Source: an uncultured Xanthobacteraceae bacterium (GTDB lineage: Bacteria > Pseudomonadota > Alphaproteobacteria > Rhizobiales > Xanthobacteraceae). Taken from it: a stretch of 16,138 nucleotides of DNA. A model generated the notes under the pieces. The model saw only the letters and a list, made by a program, of their open reading frames with translations. It was not told where the DNA came from and did not search any database. The DNA is taken from positions 1-16,138 of the forward strand of contig CATPBC010000115.1 in assembly GCA_955652195.1 (NCBI GenBank), given 5' to 3'. Shown here piece by piece: positions 6,774 to 14,541 of this stretch. Position 1 is the stretch's first letter, and each line of letters starts with the position of its first letter. The position numbers and the translations under genes were made by a program.

Positions 6774-7829
6774 TCAAAAGGCGAAACGGTCGCGCAGGTT
6801 ACGCCTGTCCGACACAATACGAGCCACGATCGCGCGTTCAGCCTCGGTGCGGATCAGCGAATCGATCAGGTCGAGCTGATTCATCGCCACCAGTTCAAGA
6901 ATTTCGCTGCGAATTTCGCCTTGCTTGTTGCGAGGCAGAGACTCCACGACCTGCAAATGCTCAGGTTTCCCATCGCCGAGAAATTCGAGCAATTCATACT
7001 CGGTCGCGGCTCCTTCGATAAAGGCATAGAGACCGGTGCCGGTACGGCGATCGGGAAACGCCACAATGGCGACTTCGCGAACCAGTGGATGCGTGCGCAA
7101 GCGCGCGGCGATTACTGGCGCTTGTTGGGTGAATCGCGTGCCGCGGCCCTCGCGGTCGGTGAAATTTAATCCGCGGGTGATCGCGTAATAAAGCTTTTTC
7201 CCGGTGGTCATCCATAGCCGGGTAATGAGTGTCTTACGCGCCAGAACGCGGCGCTCGGCGGCTGTCAACGCGGTTGGCGCATAGCGGCGCTTATGCTTGA
7301 GCAGGTGGCGCAAATCTTCGTAACGGGCGAGACGAAACAATCGGCTGCGGCGGTGAAAGAACGCCGCTAGCTGAAAATCGGTGAGGTAGGCCCGCCCGTG
7401 CGCATAGAGCCAGTTCTGTTCCTTGGCGAGATCGTTATGCGCAATCCCGGCGCGGTGGAGGAGCCGTAAGGCGGCTTTCGCCGAACGGAAATAAGCGGCT
7501 TCGCCGTAAGGTTTCGCAATATGCAGCGGCACGCCATCGATCCAGCCGCGCAAGAGGAATTGCCGTCCGGCAAGCAACAGCGGCGGCGCGACCTCGAGCA
7601 CGCCCGCCACAGCCAGCGCCCGGCGCTCGCGTCGGAATAGTTCTTTGGCCAGGGGGCGGCTCCACCACGGCACCTCTTCAAGATGCCGCAGTACGGCATC
7701 GACTTCGCCGCGTTCGGTGCGAAAGCGCCCGCGCTCGATCGTGGAAAACACGTCGCGCTTAAGTACAGTCGTGGATCGCCAGCGGCCTCCGAGTTTCTCC
7801 GGATTTTCAGTCATACCGATTTGTAACAT
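6774..7829 (-). CDS. Kinase-like protein fused to an acyl-CoA synthetase C-terminal-type domain
   Basis: This 351-residue two-part protein was not recognised as a named gene. Residues about 20-220 look like a small protein/LPS-kinase-type fold: IAHNDLAKEQNWL (129-141) replaces the HRD catalytic loop by HND, and TDFQ (150-153) stands where DFG would be. Residues about 237-312 resemble the C-terminal domain of acyl-CoA/AMP-forming synthetases (RLRTHPLVREVAIVAFPDRR; PEHLQVVESLPRNKQGEIR). The Lys of the usual GK(I/V)DR motif is Glu305, so adenylation by this domain is unlikely, and there is no large AMP-binding N-terminal domain. No signal peptide is evident. The ATG at 7829 lies 8 bases after the trmFO stop, so the two probably share a transcript; an ATG at 7814 is an alternative start. 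The kinase and AMP-binding-C assignments are from motif reading. Confidence 0.85.
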   Translation of the reverse strand: MLQIGMTENPEKLGGRWRSTTVLKRDVFSTIERGRFRTERGEVDAVLRHLEEVPWWSRPLAKELFRRERRALAVAGVLEVAPPLLLAGRQFLLRGWIDGVPLHIAKPYGEAAYFRSAKAALRLLHRAGIAHNDLAKEQNWLYAHGRAYLTDFQLAAFFHRRSRLFRLARYEDLRHLLKHKRRYAPTALTAAERRVLARKTLITRLWMTTGKKLYYAITRGLNFTDREGRGTRFTQQAPVIAARLRTHPLVREVAIVAFPDRRTGTGLYAFIEGAATEYELLEFLGDGKPEHLQVVESLPRNKQGEIRSEILELVAMNQLDLIDSLIRTEAERAIVARIVSDRRNLRDRFAF

Positions 7830-7837
7830 GCGAGGGG

Positions 7838-9265
7838 CTATTCCGCCGCAGCGGGAACGCGGCCGAATTGCCAGTTTTCGAGGTCCTGGAGCGCCCGCGC
7901 GCAGAGCGCACGCTTTCTGGCATCTGTCTTCGTCCTGCCGCGCAAGCGGCTGCCGTCGGCATTCTTGTCTACATGATTGGCCAGTGTTCGCGCGAGTGGC
8001 GGAAACAATCCGAAATTGACATTCATCGGCTGGAACGATCGCGGACCGGCATCGATCGTTTCGATATGTCCGCCGGTGATATGGGTGAGCAGCGCACCGT
8101 GCGCGGTGGTCGGCGGCGGCGGAATTATGTCGTTCCCGAATCGCTCTGCGGCCGCGAAACGGCCGGCGAGCAGGCCAATCGACGCGGATTCGACGTAGCC
8201 TTCGCAGCCGGTGATCTGTCCGGCAAAGCGCAACCGCGGCTCAGCTCGTAACCGCAAGGTACCGTCCAATAGCTTCGGCGAATTGAGAAAGGTGTTGCGA
8301 TGCAAACCGCCGAGACGGGCGAATTCGGCCTTCGCCAAGCCCGGAATCATTCGAAAGATGCGCGCCTGCTCGGCATGTTTCAGCTTGGTTTGAAAACCTA
8401 CGATGTTAAACAGCGTCCCGAGCCGGTTATCCTGACGAAGTTGCACCACGGCATAGGGTCTGCTCTCGGGGCAATGTGGGTTCGCCAGCCCGAATGGCTT
8501 CATTGGCCCGTGACGCAATGTTTCGCGCCCGCGCTCGGCCATCACCTCGATCGGTAAACAGCCGTCAAAGTACGGCGTCGGCATTTCAAAACCGTGAAAC
8601 GCGGTCTTCTCGCCGGCGAGCAGCGCATCGACGAAATTCTCGTAGTCGGCTTTGGTGAACGGACAGTTGATGTAATCGGCGCCGGAACCTGCCGGACCGA
8701 CCTTGTCATAACGCGATTGAAACCACGCGATATCCATATCGATGGAGTCGCGATAGACGATCGGCGCGATCGCGTCGAAGAATGCCAGGGCGTCTTCGCC
8801 GGTCAGTCCTCGGATCACATCGGTCAGACCCGGCGAGGTCAGCGGACCCGTGGCAATAATCACGCTGTCCCAATCATGGGGAGGGACGGCAACCTCCTCG
8901 CGGCTGATCTCGACGAGCGACTCGGCATCAAGAGCCGCCGTAACTGCTTCGGCAAAACCGTCGCGATCGACGGCGAGCGCGCTCCCGGCAGGGAGCTTGT
9001 TCGCGTCGGCGGCGCGCATAATGAGCGAATCAAGCCGGCGCATCTCGGCATGCAAAAGGCCGATGGCGCTGCCTTCCGCATCGTCGGAGCGGAACGAGTT
9101 CGAGCAAACGAGTTCCGCGAGCCGCGCCGTCTTATGAACCGCGGTCGAGCGGGCCGGCCGCATTTCATGGAGCACCACGGGAACATTGCGCTGCGCCAAC
9201 TGCCAAGCAGCCTCGCAGCCGGCGAGACCGCCGCCAATGACATGAACCGGCCGCAATCTATTCAT
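7838..9265 (-). CDS. trmFO: Methylenetetrahydrofolate-tRNA-(uracil-5-)-methyltransferase TrmFO
   Basis: TrmFO is a folate- and FAD-dependent enzyme that makes 5-methyluridine at position 54 in the T-loop of tRNAs. The product shows the FAD site [16 protein letters not shown] near the start and the family blocks [26 protein letters not shown] and [14 protein letters not shown]. Further on are [29 protein letters not shown] and [21 protein letters not shown]. The cysteines in LVCSNS and DGCLPIE sit where the family's functional cysteines are expected. The ATG at 9265 ([13 protein letters not shown]) matches the usual short N-terminus and has GGAAG just upstream; an in-frame ATG at 9274 and GTG at 9289 are alternatives. 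A promoter candidate lies at 9312-9340. Confidence 0.95.
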   Translation of the reverse strand: MNRLRPVHVIGGGLAGCEAAWQLAQRNVPVVLHEMRPARSTAVHKTARLAELVCSNSFRSDDAEGSAIGLLHAEMRRLDSLIMRAADANKLPAGSALAVDRDGFAEAVTAALDAESLVEISREEVAVPPHDWDSVIIATGPLTSPGLTDVIRGLTGEDALAFFDAIAPIVYRDSIDMDIAWFQSRYDKVGPAGSGADYINCPFTKADYENFVDALLAGEKTAFHGFEMPTPYFDGCLPIEVMAERGRETLRHGPMKPFGLANPHCPESRPYAVVQLRQDNRLGTLFNIVGFQTKLKHAEQARIFRMIPGLAKAEFARLGGLHRNTFLNSPKLLDGTLRLRAEPRLRFAGQITGCEGYVESASIGLLAGRFAAAERFGNDIIPPPPTTAHGALLTHITGGHIETIDAGPRSFQPMNVNFGLFPPLARTLANHVDKNADGSRLRGRTKTDARKRALCARALQDLENWQFGRVPAAAE

Positions 9266-9292
9266 CGCTTCCATCGGGCCATTCGCCACTAC

Positions 9293-9365
9293 ACGACAAT
9301 GTGACGGGAATAAATTAGGCCACGCGTCGCTCTACGACAACGTGACGGGACGAACACCTTAGGCC
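9293..9365. repeat. Diverged direct repeat in the trmFO / PKS divergent gap
   Basis: ACGACAATGTGACGGGA (9293-9309) and ACGACAACGTGACGGGA (9334-9350) are 17-mers with one mismatch, 41 bases apart. Each is followed by TTAGGCC (9315-9321 and 9359-9365). The whole unit of about 30 bases therefore appears duplicated with a 3-base length difference. It sits between divergent start codons, so it may be a paired regulator site or an old tandem duplication. Confidence 0.7.
9312..9340 (-). promoter_or_regulatory. Candidate promoter for trmFO and the kinase-like gene
   Basis: On the minus strand, TTGTCG (9340-9335) and TAATTT (9317-9312) are separated by 17 bases. They lie about 47 bases before the chosen trmFO start. 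The -35 hexamer falls inside one copy of the 17-base direct repeat, so a protein bound there could affect transcription. Pattern evidence only. Confidence 0.4.
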
Positions 9366-9409
9366 GTGGTGTTAACCACCGGGACGATTTCGCGGCGGGG
9401 AACTTCCGC

Positions 9410-10498
9410 ATGTTGGATGTAGTGGGGTCCGCGGCACACCGCCGGGCCGTAGCGGCGACGTTTGATGTGGAGATCCTGTCACTTGCGACAGCCAACCCGC
9501 CGTTTCGCCTAGCGCAATCTGAAGCCGCCTTTCGCGCCAAACAGCTTTTTCCGCATCTGAGGAAGCTCTGGCCGCTTTACGAGAATACCGGGATCGAATT
9601 CAGGTACAATTGCGAACCGATCGAATGGTACTTAAGGCCGCATAGCTGGGAGGAGCGTACCCAGTCGTTTCGTCGGCACGCACTCGATCTCCTGGAACAG
9701 GTGACCGTGAAAGCGACCGAAGCGGCCGGCGTCGGTCTCAATGCGATCGACATGATCGTGACGAATACGATCACCGGGCTGGCGATCCCAAGCCTCGATG
9801 CCATGCTGCTCAACCGGCTCAAACTGCCGCCGACCGTCGAACGGCTGCCAATGTTCGGACTCGGCTGCGGCGCCGGAGTTGCAGGCCTTGCTCGCGCCGC
9901 GCGCCTGGCTCACGCCAAGGACGGCGCGCTCGTCTTATTTCTCACAGTAGACCTCTGCAGCCTGTGCTTGCGGGTCAACGATCCGAGCCCCGCCATGTTC
10001 GTCTCCTCCGCTTTGTTTGGCGACGGCGCCGCGGGCCTCCTTCTGCACAATACGAGCAACGGCTCGCGCGCTGGGCCGCGCATCCTGGCGAGCGGCGAAT
10101 GGTGCTGGCAAAATACCGAGCACATCATGGGTTGGGACATTAAGGATGACGGTTTCGGTATTGTGCTCAGTCCGGAATTACCGTCGCTGATGAAGAAAGA
10201 ACTGGCGCCGGCACTGCAAGGTTTTCTTGATCGTAACGGCCTGTCGATCGGCGATTTCAACGGCTTTCTGTTTCATCCCGGCGGCCGCAAATTGCTTGAG
10301 ACGATGGAGGAGGTGCTTGGGCTTACGCGCGACCAGCTTCAGCACTCGTGGGAGGTGCTGCGCCATTATGGCAACATGTCCTCCGCGACGGCGCTGTTCG
10401 TGCTCGATCATGCAGTGCGAACGGGAGCATGCGGCCCGCATCTGCTGGCGGCGTTCGGTCCGGGTTTTTCTGCTTACTTCCTCGCGGTCGAGCTGTGA
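9410..10498 (+). CDS. Type III polyketide synthase
   Basis: The 362-residue product is a chalcone-synthase-fold enzyme that condenses malonyl-CoA units onto an acyl starter. The Cys-His-Asn triad is visible: Cys153 in GLGCGAGVAGL, His289 in FLFHPGGRK and Asn322 in YGNMSSAT. The GDGAAGLLL strand and the C-terminal FGPGFSAYFLAVEL are also typical. The substrate cannot be read from the sequence. Bacterial relatives paired with a methyltransferase often use long fatty acyl-CoA and make alkylpyrones or alkylresorcinols. Its stop TGA overlaps the GTG start of the ICMT-like gene by three bases, so the two are almost surely coupled. GGGGA about 10 bases upstream supports the ATG. Confidence 0.93.
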   Translation: MLDVVGSAAHRRAVAATFDVEILSLATANPPFRLAQSEAAFRAKQLFPHLRKLWPLYENTGIEFRYNCEPIEWYLRPHSWEERTQSFRRHALDLLEQVTVKATEAAGVGLNAIDMIVTNTITGLAIPSLDAMLLNRLKLPPTVERLPMFGLGCGAGVAGLARAARLAHAKDGALVLFLTVDLCSLCLRVNDPSPAMFVSSALFGDGAAGLLLHNTSNGSRAGPRILASGEWCWQNTEHIMGWDIKDDGFGIVLSPELPSLMKKELAPALQGFLDRNGLSIGDFNGFLFHPGGRKLLETMEEVLGLTRDQLQHSWEVLRHYGNMSSATALFVLDHAVRTGACGPHLLAAFGPGFSAYFLAVEL

Positions 10499-11010
10499 TC
10501 GATTTTGGCTGGGGCGCGGCTCTGCTTGCTTATCTCACGCTCCAGCGTATCGCCGAATTGTGGTGGGCAAGACATAACGAACGCAGGTTGTTTGCAGCGG
10601 GCGGCATAGAATACGGCCGCTCGCACCTTCCGCTCATCGTGCTTGTTCACGCCGCCTGGATCGTCGGAATGTGGGCATTAGCTTATGATCATTCCGTCAA
10701 TCTGTTCTTTTTCGCGTTGTTTATTGCTCTGCAAATCGCACGATTTTGGGTCTTGCTGACGCTGGGACGTCGCTGGACTATACGCATCATCGTGGTGCCT
10801 GGTGAGCGCCTGGTGGCGCGCGGCCCTTATCGATTTCTACGCCATCCGAACTATGCGGTTGTCACCGGCGAGATTGCGGCTGTGCCGTTGGCACTCGGGC
10901 TGCCGATCTATGCGCTGGTTTTTTCCCTTCTCAATGCCGCGGTTCTCGCGATCCGCATCTCGGCGGAAAATGCCGCGCTCGGGGCGCTGGCCTCCGACCG
11001 ACCCCGGTAA
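10495..11010 (+). CDS. Isoprenylcysteine carboxyl methyltransferase (ICMT) family membrane protein
   Basis: The 171-residue protein has four to five hydrophobic segments and the ICMT-type C-terminal signature GPYRFLRHPNYAVVTGE, where RHPNY is the family motif for the SAM/substrate region. The GTG at 10495 is chosen because it overlaps the polyketide synthase stop and gives VIDFGWGAALLAYLTLQRIAE, a normal first helix; a longer reading from 10348 would lie inside the upstream gene. Bacterial members next to type III polyketide synthases (for example B. subtilis BpsB/YpbQ) O-methylate alkylpyrones. I infer the same kind of product tailoring here rather than methylation of prenylated proteins. 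Confidence 0.88.
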   Translation: MIDFGWGAALLAYLTLQRIAELWWARHNERRLFAAGGIEYGRSHLPLIVLVHAAWIVGMWALAYDHSVNLFFFALFIALQIARFWVLLTLGRRWTIRIIVVPGERLVARGPYRFLRHPNYAVVTGEIAAVPLALGLPIYALVFSLLNAAVLAIRISAENAALGALASDRPR

Positions 11011-11023
11011 AACAATCGCGCTG

Positions 11024-11052
11024 TTGGCGGGCCATGGGGCCTCTGCTATAGC
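11024..11052 (+). promoter_or_regulatory. Candidate promoter for the gatC operon
   Basis: TTGGCG (11024-11029) and TATAGC (11047-11052) are separated by 17 bases and lie about 78 bases before gatC. The -10-like hexamer is repeated at 11063-11068 and 11079-11084 by the adjoining tandem repeat, so the true start point is uncertain. Confidence 0.45.
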
Positions 11053-11100
11053 ACCGCAAGTCTATAGCGTCGCAAGTCTATAGCATCGCAAGTCTGTGGC
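11053..11100. repeat. Three 16-base tandem repeats in the gatC leader
   Basis: Three head-to-tail copies of a 16-base unit lie at 11053-11068 (ACCGCAAGTCTATAGC), 11069-11084 and 11085-11100. Copies one and two differ at the first two bases only; copy three also reads GTGGC instead of ATAGC. A partial copy (CTATAGC, 11046-11052) precedes them and ACCGCA follows. Each full unit of copies one and two carries a -10-like TATAGC. Confidence 0.9.
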
Positions 11101-11129
11101 ACCGCACGCGCATCGAAAGGCCGCGGCTC

Positions 11130-11417
11130 ATGTCAGTCGATACCGAAACCGTCCGCCGTGTTGCGCATTTGGCGCGAATCGCGGTTGCCGAGGGTGAGCT
11201 GGAAAACCTTCGTGGCGAGCTCAACGCGATTCTGGCCTTTGTCGAACATCTGGCGGAAGTCGACATAGCGGGCGTCGAGCCGATGACCTCGGTAACGCCG
11301 ATGGCGTTGAAGACGCGGGAAGACAAAGTCACCGACGGCGGTATTGCCGATGCGATCATCGCCAACGCGCCGGCGCATGAACATCACTTCTTTCTTGTTC
11401 CAAAAGTGGTGGAATAG
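11130..11417 (+). CDS. gatC: Asp-tRNA(Asn)/Glu-tRNA(Gln) amidotransferase subunit C
   Basis: GatC is the small subunit that holds GatA and GatB together in the transamidation of Glu-tRNA(Gln) and Asp-tRNA(Asn). The 95-residue product matches the family in length and pattern: [17 protein letters not shown] at the start, a helix with [15 protein letters not shown], then [22 protein letters not shown] and the C-terminal [14 protein letters not shown] lies about 10 bases before the ATG. It is the first gene of the gatC-small ORF-gatA operon and follows the tandem-repeat leader. Confidence 0.96.
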   Translation: MSVDTETVRRVAHLARIAVAEGELENLRGELNAILAFVEHLAEVDIAGVEPMTSVTPMALKTREDKVTDGGIADAIIANAPAHEHHFFLVPKVVE

Positions 11418-11421
11418 ACCG

Positions 11422-11640
11422 ATGTGCCTAGCTTGTGAACAAGATGCGATCTGGCTCCAATATCTGGAGAGCCAGGGGCTGCTCAAGCCGGACGACCCGG
11501 CCGCCGTGGAAGCGCTGTTTGCTGGATTTCCAGTGCAGCCATTGCCGATGCAGTCGGAAGCGGTCGTCACAGTACAGAACGATACGTCCTCGGCGGCCGA
11601 ACCAAACCCGTTCTTCTGCGACGATCCAAAGTCTGGATGA
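11422..11640 (+). CDS. Small conserved-looking protein between gatC and gatA
   Basis: This 72-residue product starts [20 protein letters not shown] and ends FFCDDPKSG. It has three cysteines, two as CxxC at positions 2 and 5 and one near the C-terminus, with an Ala/Pro/Ser-rich middle. It is not a named family that I recognise with certainty. It starts 4 bases after the gatC stop and its TGA overlaps the gatA ATG by four bases (ATGA), which strongly supports translation. The longer open frame from 11344 lies inside gatC. The cysteines could bind a metal, but that is a guess. Confidence 0.75.
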   Translation: MCLACEQDAIWLQYLESQGLLKPDDPAAVEALFAGFPVQPLPMQSEAVVTVQNDTSSAAEPNPFFCDDPKSG

Positions 11641-13112
11641 TCGATCTTATCTCGCTCACGCTGGCGCAAGCGCGTGACGCGCTACGCAAGAAGGACTTTT
11701 CCGCGACAGAACTGGTCGAAGCTTATCTCGCGGCTTTGGAAAAAGCGCGAGCGCTGAATGCTTTCGTCCTGGAAGCCCCGGAGCATGCCCGCGCGATGGC
11801 GCGCGTCTCGGACGACCGGTTGGCAAAAGGCGAGGGTGGTCCGCTCGAAGGAGTGCCACTCGGAATCAAGGATTTGTTCTGCACCGAAGGCGTACGTACC
11901 ACTGCCTGCTCCCATATTCTCGATAATTTCGTCCCGTCTTATGAATCGACCGTCACTGCAAATCTATGGCGCGATGGCGCGGTGCTGCTCGGCAAGACCA
12001 ATGCCGACGAATTCGCAATGGGCTCGTCGAATGAAACGTCCTATTACGGGCCGGTCCTATCGCCTTGGCGGCGGCGCGGCTCGACGACCAAGCTGGTCCC
12101 GGGCGGTTCATCGGGTGGTTCTGCGACGGCTGTAGCGGCCCGCCTCAGCGCCGGCGCGATCGGGACCGATACCGGCGGCTCCATTCGCCAACCGGCAGCT
12201 TTTTGCGGCATTGTCGGCCTCAAGCCGACTTACGGGCGTTGTTCGCGTTGGGGAATAGTTGCATTCGCCTCCTCGCTCGATCAAGCAGGGCCATTTGGCC
12301 GCACCGTTCGCGATTGCGCGATTCTACTGCGCTCGATGGCCGGTCATGATCCCAAGGACACGACCTGCGCGGACCTTCCGGTCCCGAATTACGAAGCCGC
12401 GATCGGCCGTTCGGTCAAAGGCATGCGCATCGGCATTCCCAAGGAATATCGCATGCCGGGCATGGCGGCTGAGATCGAAGCGCTGTGGCGGCGCGGCGCC
12501 GACTGGCTCAAGGACGCAGGTGCGGAATTGGTCGAAATTTCGCTGCCGATGACCAAATATGCGCTCCCGGCCTATTACATCGTTGCGCCCGCCGAAGCCT
12601 CGTCCAATCTCGCGCGCTATGACGGCGTGCGTTACGGTTTGCGGACCGCCGGGCGCGACATCATCGAAATGTATGAGCAGACCCGTGCCGCGGGGTTCGG
12701 CAAGGAGGTGCGCCGGCGCATCATGATTGGCACTTACGTGCTCTCCGCCGGTTATTACGATGCCTATTATCTGCGGGCGCAAAAGGTACGCACGCTGATC
12801 AAGCGCGATTTCGAAACCGCCTTTGCCGCGGGCGTCGACGCGATCTTAACGCCGACCACGCCCTCGGCGGCATTTGCGCTGGGCGAAAAAAGCCGTGCCG
12901 ATCCGATCGAGATGTATCTAAACGACGTGTTCACGGTAACAGTGAACATGGCGGGTTTGCCGGCCATTTCTGTGCCGGCTGGCTTGGACAGCCAGGGTTT
13001 GCCGCTCGGGCTGCAACTGATCGGACGGCCTTTCGCCGAGGAGACGCTGTTTGCGCTCGGCGCCGCAATTGAGCAGGCTGCCGGATCGTTTGCTCCCGAG
13101 AAATGGTGGTAG
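11637..13112 (+). CDS. gatA: Asp-tRNA(Asn)/Glu-tRNA(Gln) amidotransferase subunit A
   Basis: GatA is the amidase subunit that releases ammonia from glutamine for GatB. The 491-residue protein has the amidase-signature triad: Lys78 in PLGIKDLF, the cis-Ser158 in [14 protein letters not shown] and the nucleophile Ser182 in [40 protein letters not shown] and the C-terminal [23 protein letters not shown] are also typical. The length is normal. The alphaproteobacterial insert [16 protein letters not shown] precedes the cis-Ser. It is translationally coupled to the small CxxC gene. gatB, which is needed for activity, is not in the window. Confidence 0.97.
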   Translation: MIDLISLTLAQARDALRKKDFSATELVEAYLAALEKARALNAFVLEAPEHARAMARVSDDRLAKGEGGPLEGVPLGIKDLFCTEGVRTTACSHILDNFVPSYESTVTANLWRDGAVLLGKTNADEFAMGSSNETSYYGPVLSPWRRRGSTTKLVPGGSSGGSATAVAARLSAGAIGTDTGGSIRQPAAFCGIVGLKPTYGRCSRWGIVAFASSLDQAGPFGRTVRDCAILLRSMAGHDPKDTTCADLPVPNYEAAIGRSVKGMRIGIPKEYRMPGMAAEIEALWRRGADWLKDAGAELVEISLPMTKYALPAYYIVAPAEASSNLARYDGVRYGLRTAGRDIIEMYEQTRAAGFGKEVRRRIMIGTYVLSAGYYDAYYLRAQKVRTLIKRDFETAFAAGVDAILTPTTPSAAFALGEKSRADPIEMYLNDVFTVTVNMAGLPAISVPAGLDSQGLPLGLQLIGRPFAEETLFALGAAIEQAAGSFAPEKWW

Positions 13113-13129
13113 CGGAAGTCCGTCGCCGC

Positions 13130-13429
13130 ATGACGCCCGCCGCATTCAAGCAATCGCTTAACAGGAAAACGCCTCCGGCCGGTGTCTCTACTGCGCTGCA
13201 AGCGCTGTGGTGGGCGGCCGGCGGCGACTGGGACAAAGCACATCGCATCGTGATGAGCGGACATGACCAGGAATGCGCGTGGGTGCACGCCTATCTTCAT
13301 CGCGTCGAGGGCGATCTGGATAATGCGGCCTATTGGTATCGTCAGGCGCGCCGCAAAGCAGCGACGGGTGAGCTCTCGTCGGAGTGGGATGAAATCGTTG
13401 CCGCACTGCTGCAGGACCGGCGACGGTAA
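13130..13429 (+). CDS. Small helical-repeat (TPR/Sel1-like) conserved hypothetical protein
   Basis: This protein of about 99 residues has a compact helical pattern: STALQALWWAAGGDWDKAHRIV, then WVHAYLHRVEGDLDNAAYWYRQARRK, which resembles a tetratricopeptide or Sel1-type hairpin. I recall similar small proteins (WVHAYLHRVEGD, YWYR) across proteobacteria, but no function is known to me. The ATG at 13130 (MTPAAFKQ) is chosen; an in-frame ATG at 13103 would overlap gatA by ten bases and add nine residues. GGAAG at 13114-13118 lies 11 bases before the chosen ATG. It is probably the last gene of the gatCA operon and ends 12 bases from the convergent Bug gene. Confidence 0.75.
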   Translation: MTPAAFKQSLNRKTPPAGVSTALQALWWAAGGDWDKAHRIVMSGHDQECAWVHAYLHRVEGDLDNAAYWYRQARRKAATGELSSEWDEIVAALLQDRRR

Positions 13430-13441
13430 CAAAATGGGACG

Positions 13442-14419
13442 TCACTCGGTCCCGGCAACGCCCGCGGCCCTCACGACCTTGGCCCAGCGCAGCATTTCGT
13501 CGTTGATGAAAGCCTGTAGCGTGCTAGGCGGCGGGCTGGTCTGTGGCGCCAAGCCGAGGAAGATCAAACGATCGCGAATCTCGGGTCGAGATTCTACGGC
13601 GCGAAAAGCATCGTAGAGTTTTGTCACGATAGGGGCCGGCGTGTGCGCGGGCGCGACTACCATTCCCCAACCCGCGGCGTCGAAACCGGGCACTCCGGCC
13701 TCGGCCAGCGGCGGGATATCGGGCGCCGAAGGCAGGCGCGTTGCCGAGGTCACGCCAAGGGCGCGCACCTTGCCCGCTTTGATCAGCGGCAACGCCGGCG
13801 CGGGATCGGCAAACATCAGCGTGATATGCCCGCCGATCACATCAGTGAGAGCCGGTGCGCTGCCTTTATAGGGCACATGCGTCATCTCGATTCCGGTTAT
13901 GCTCTTGAACATTTCGGCAAAGAGCTGATGCGGCGAGCCGGCGCCGCCCGAGCCATAGGTCAGCGATCCCGGATGGGCTTTGGCGTAGCTGATCAGATCG
14001 GCGACGGATTGGACTGGCAGCGAGGGATTGACGACCAGGACAAAAGGAACTCTGGCGACTAACGCGATCGGGGTGAAGTCCTTCCGCGGATCGTAGGATA
14101 ATTGTTTATAGAGCGTCGGGCTGATTGCCAGCGACCCACTGCCCGCCATTACAAGTGTGTAGCCGTCAGGCGCGGCTTTGGCGGCGTCCGCGGTGCCGAT
14201 CGTGGATCCGGCGCCAGGTCGGTTCTCGACCACGACCGGCTGCCCAAGGAGGTCGCCGACGCCAGGCGCGAGCTCTCGACAAAGCGTATCGATGGCCCCG
14301 GCGGGTGGCCATGGCGCGATGAGCGTAATCCGGCGCGAGGGATAATCCGCTGCGTTCGCCGGCACTAGCGCGAGCGCCAAACCGGCAATGGCCAGCACCA
14401 CGTTTAGCCTGCGATGCAA
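13442..14419 (-). CDS. Bug/TctC-family periplasmic solute-binding protein
   Basis: This is a 325-residue tripartite tricarboxylate transporter receptor of the Bug family. A signal peptide (MHRRLNVVLAIAGLALALV, cut after PANA) is followed by ADYPSRRITLIAPWPPAGAIDT. The typical motifs VENRPGAGSTIG, AAPDGYTLVMAGSG, YGSGGAGSPHQLF and THVPYKGSAPALTDVIGG come next. The proteins bind carboxylates or small amides; the ligand cannot be read here. No TctA/TctB membrane genes are adjacent, so it is an orphan receptor, as is common in this family. The start is TTG at 14419, with a G6A3 tract serving as the ribosome-binding site; no in-frame ATG fits the signal peptide. Confidence 0.92.
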   Translation of the reverse strand: MHRRLNVVLAIAGLALALVPANAADYPSRRITLIAPWPPAGAIDTLCRELAPGVGDLLGQPVVVENRPGAGSTIGTADAAKAAPDGYTLVMAGSGSLAISPTLYKQLSYDPRKDFTPIALVARVPFVLVVNPSLPVQSVADLISYAKAHPGSLTYGSGGAGSPHQLFAEMFKSITGIEMTHVPYKGSAPALTDVIGGHITLMFADPAPALPLIKAGKVRALGVTSATRLPSAPDIPPLAEAGVPGFDAAGWGMVVAPAHTPAPIVTKLYDAFRAVESRPEIRDRLIFLGLAPQTSPPPSTLQAFINDEMLRWAKVVRAAGVAGTE

Positions 14420-14450
14420 ATTTCCCCCCGAACTTCATACCCGTGTGGAC

Positions 14451-14476
14451 CGAGCCAGGGCATCCTCATTGGCTCG
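14451..14476. promoter_or_regulatory. 7-base inverted repeat upstream of the Bug gene
   Basis: CGAGCCA (14451-14457) and TGGCTCG (14470-14476) form a perfect inverted repeat with a 12-base spacer, about 30 bases upstream of the Bug start. It could be an operator or a leader hairpin; in the minus-strand transcript it could also lie downstream of the MscS-like gene, but no T-run follows. Confidence 0.35.
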
Positions 14477-14494
14477 TGTCCCACTGCATTGAAC

Positions 14495-14524
14495 AGCATA
14501 GTTGCGATGGGGCTGTTAGAGCAA
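14495..14524 (-). promoter_or_regulatory. Weak candidate promoter for the Bug gene
   Basis: On the minus strand TTGCTC (14524-14519) and TATGCT (14500-14495) are 18 bases apart, about 75 bases upstream of the TTG start. It would place the inverted repeat at 14451-14476 inside the 5' leader. Pattern evidence only. Confidence 0.3.
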
Positions 14525-14541
14525 TCGTGCCGCGGTATACG

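Noticed and set aside
8594..9304. 236-codon plus-strand open frame opposite trmFO
   Set aside because: It lies antisense within trmFO, which has full-length family motifs; the composition is that of a GC-rich antisense shadow.
11344..11421. Longer start for the small gatC-gatA protein at 11344
   Set aside because: It lies inside gatC, and the ATG at 11422, four bases after the gatC stop, is the natural coupled start.
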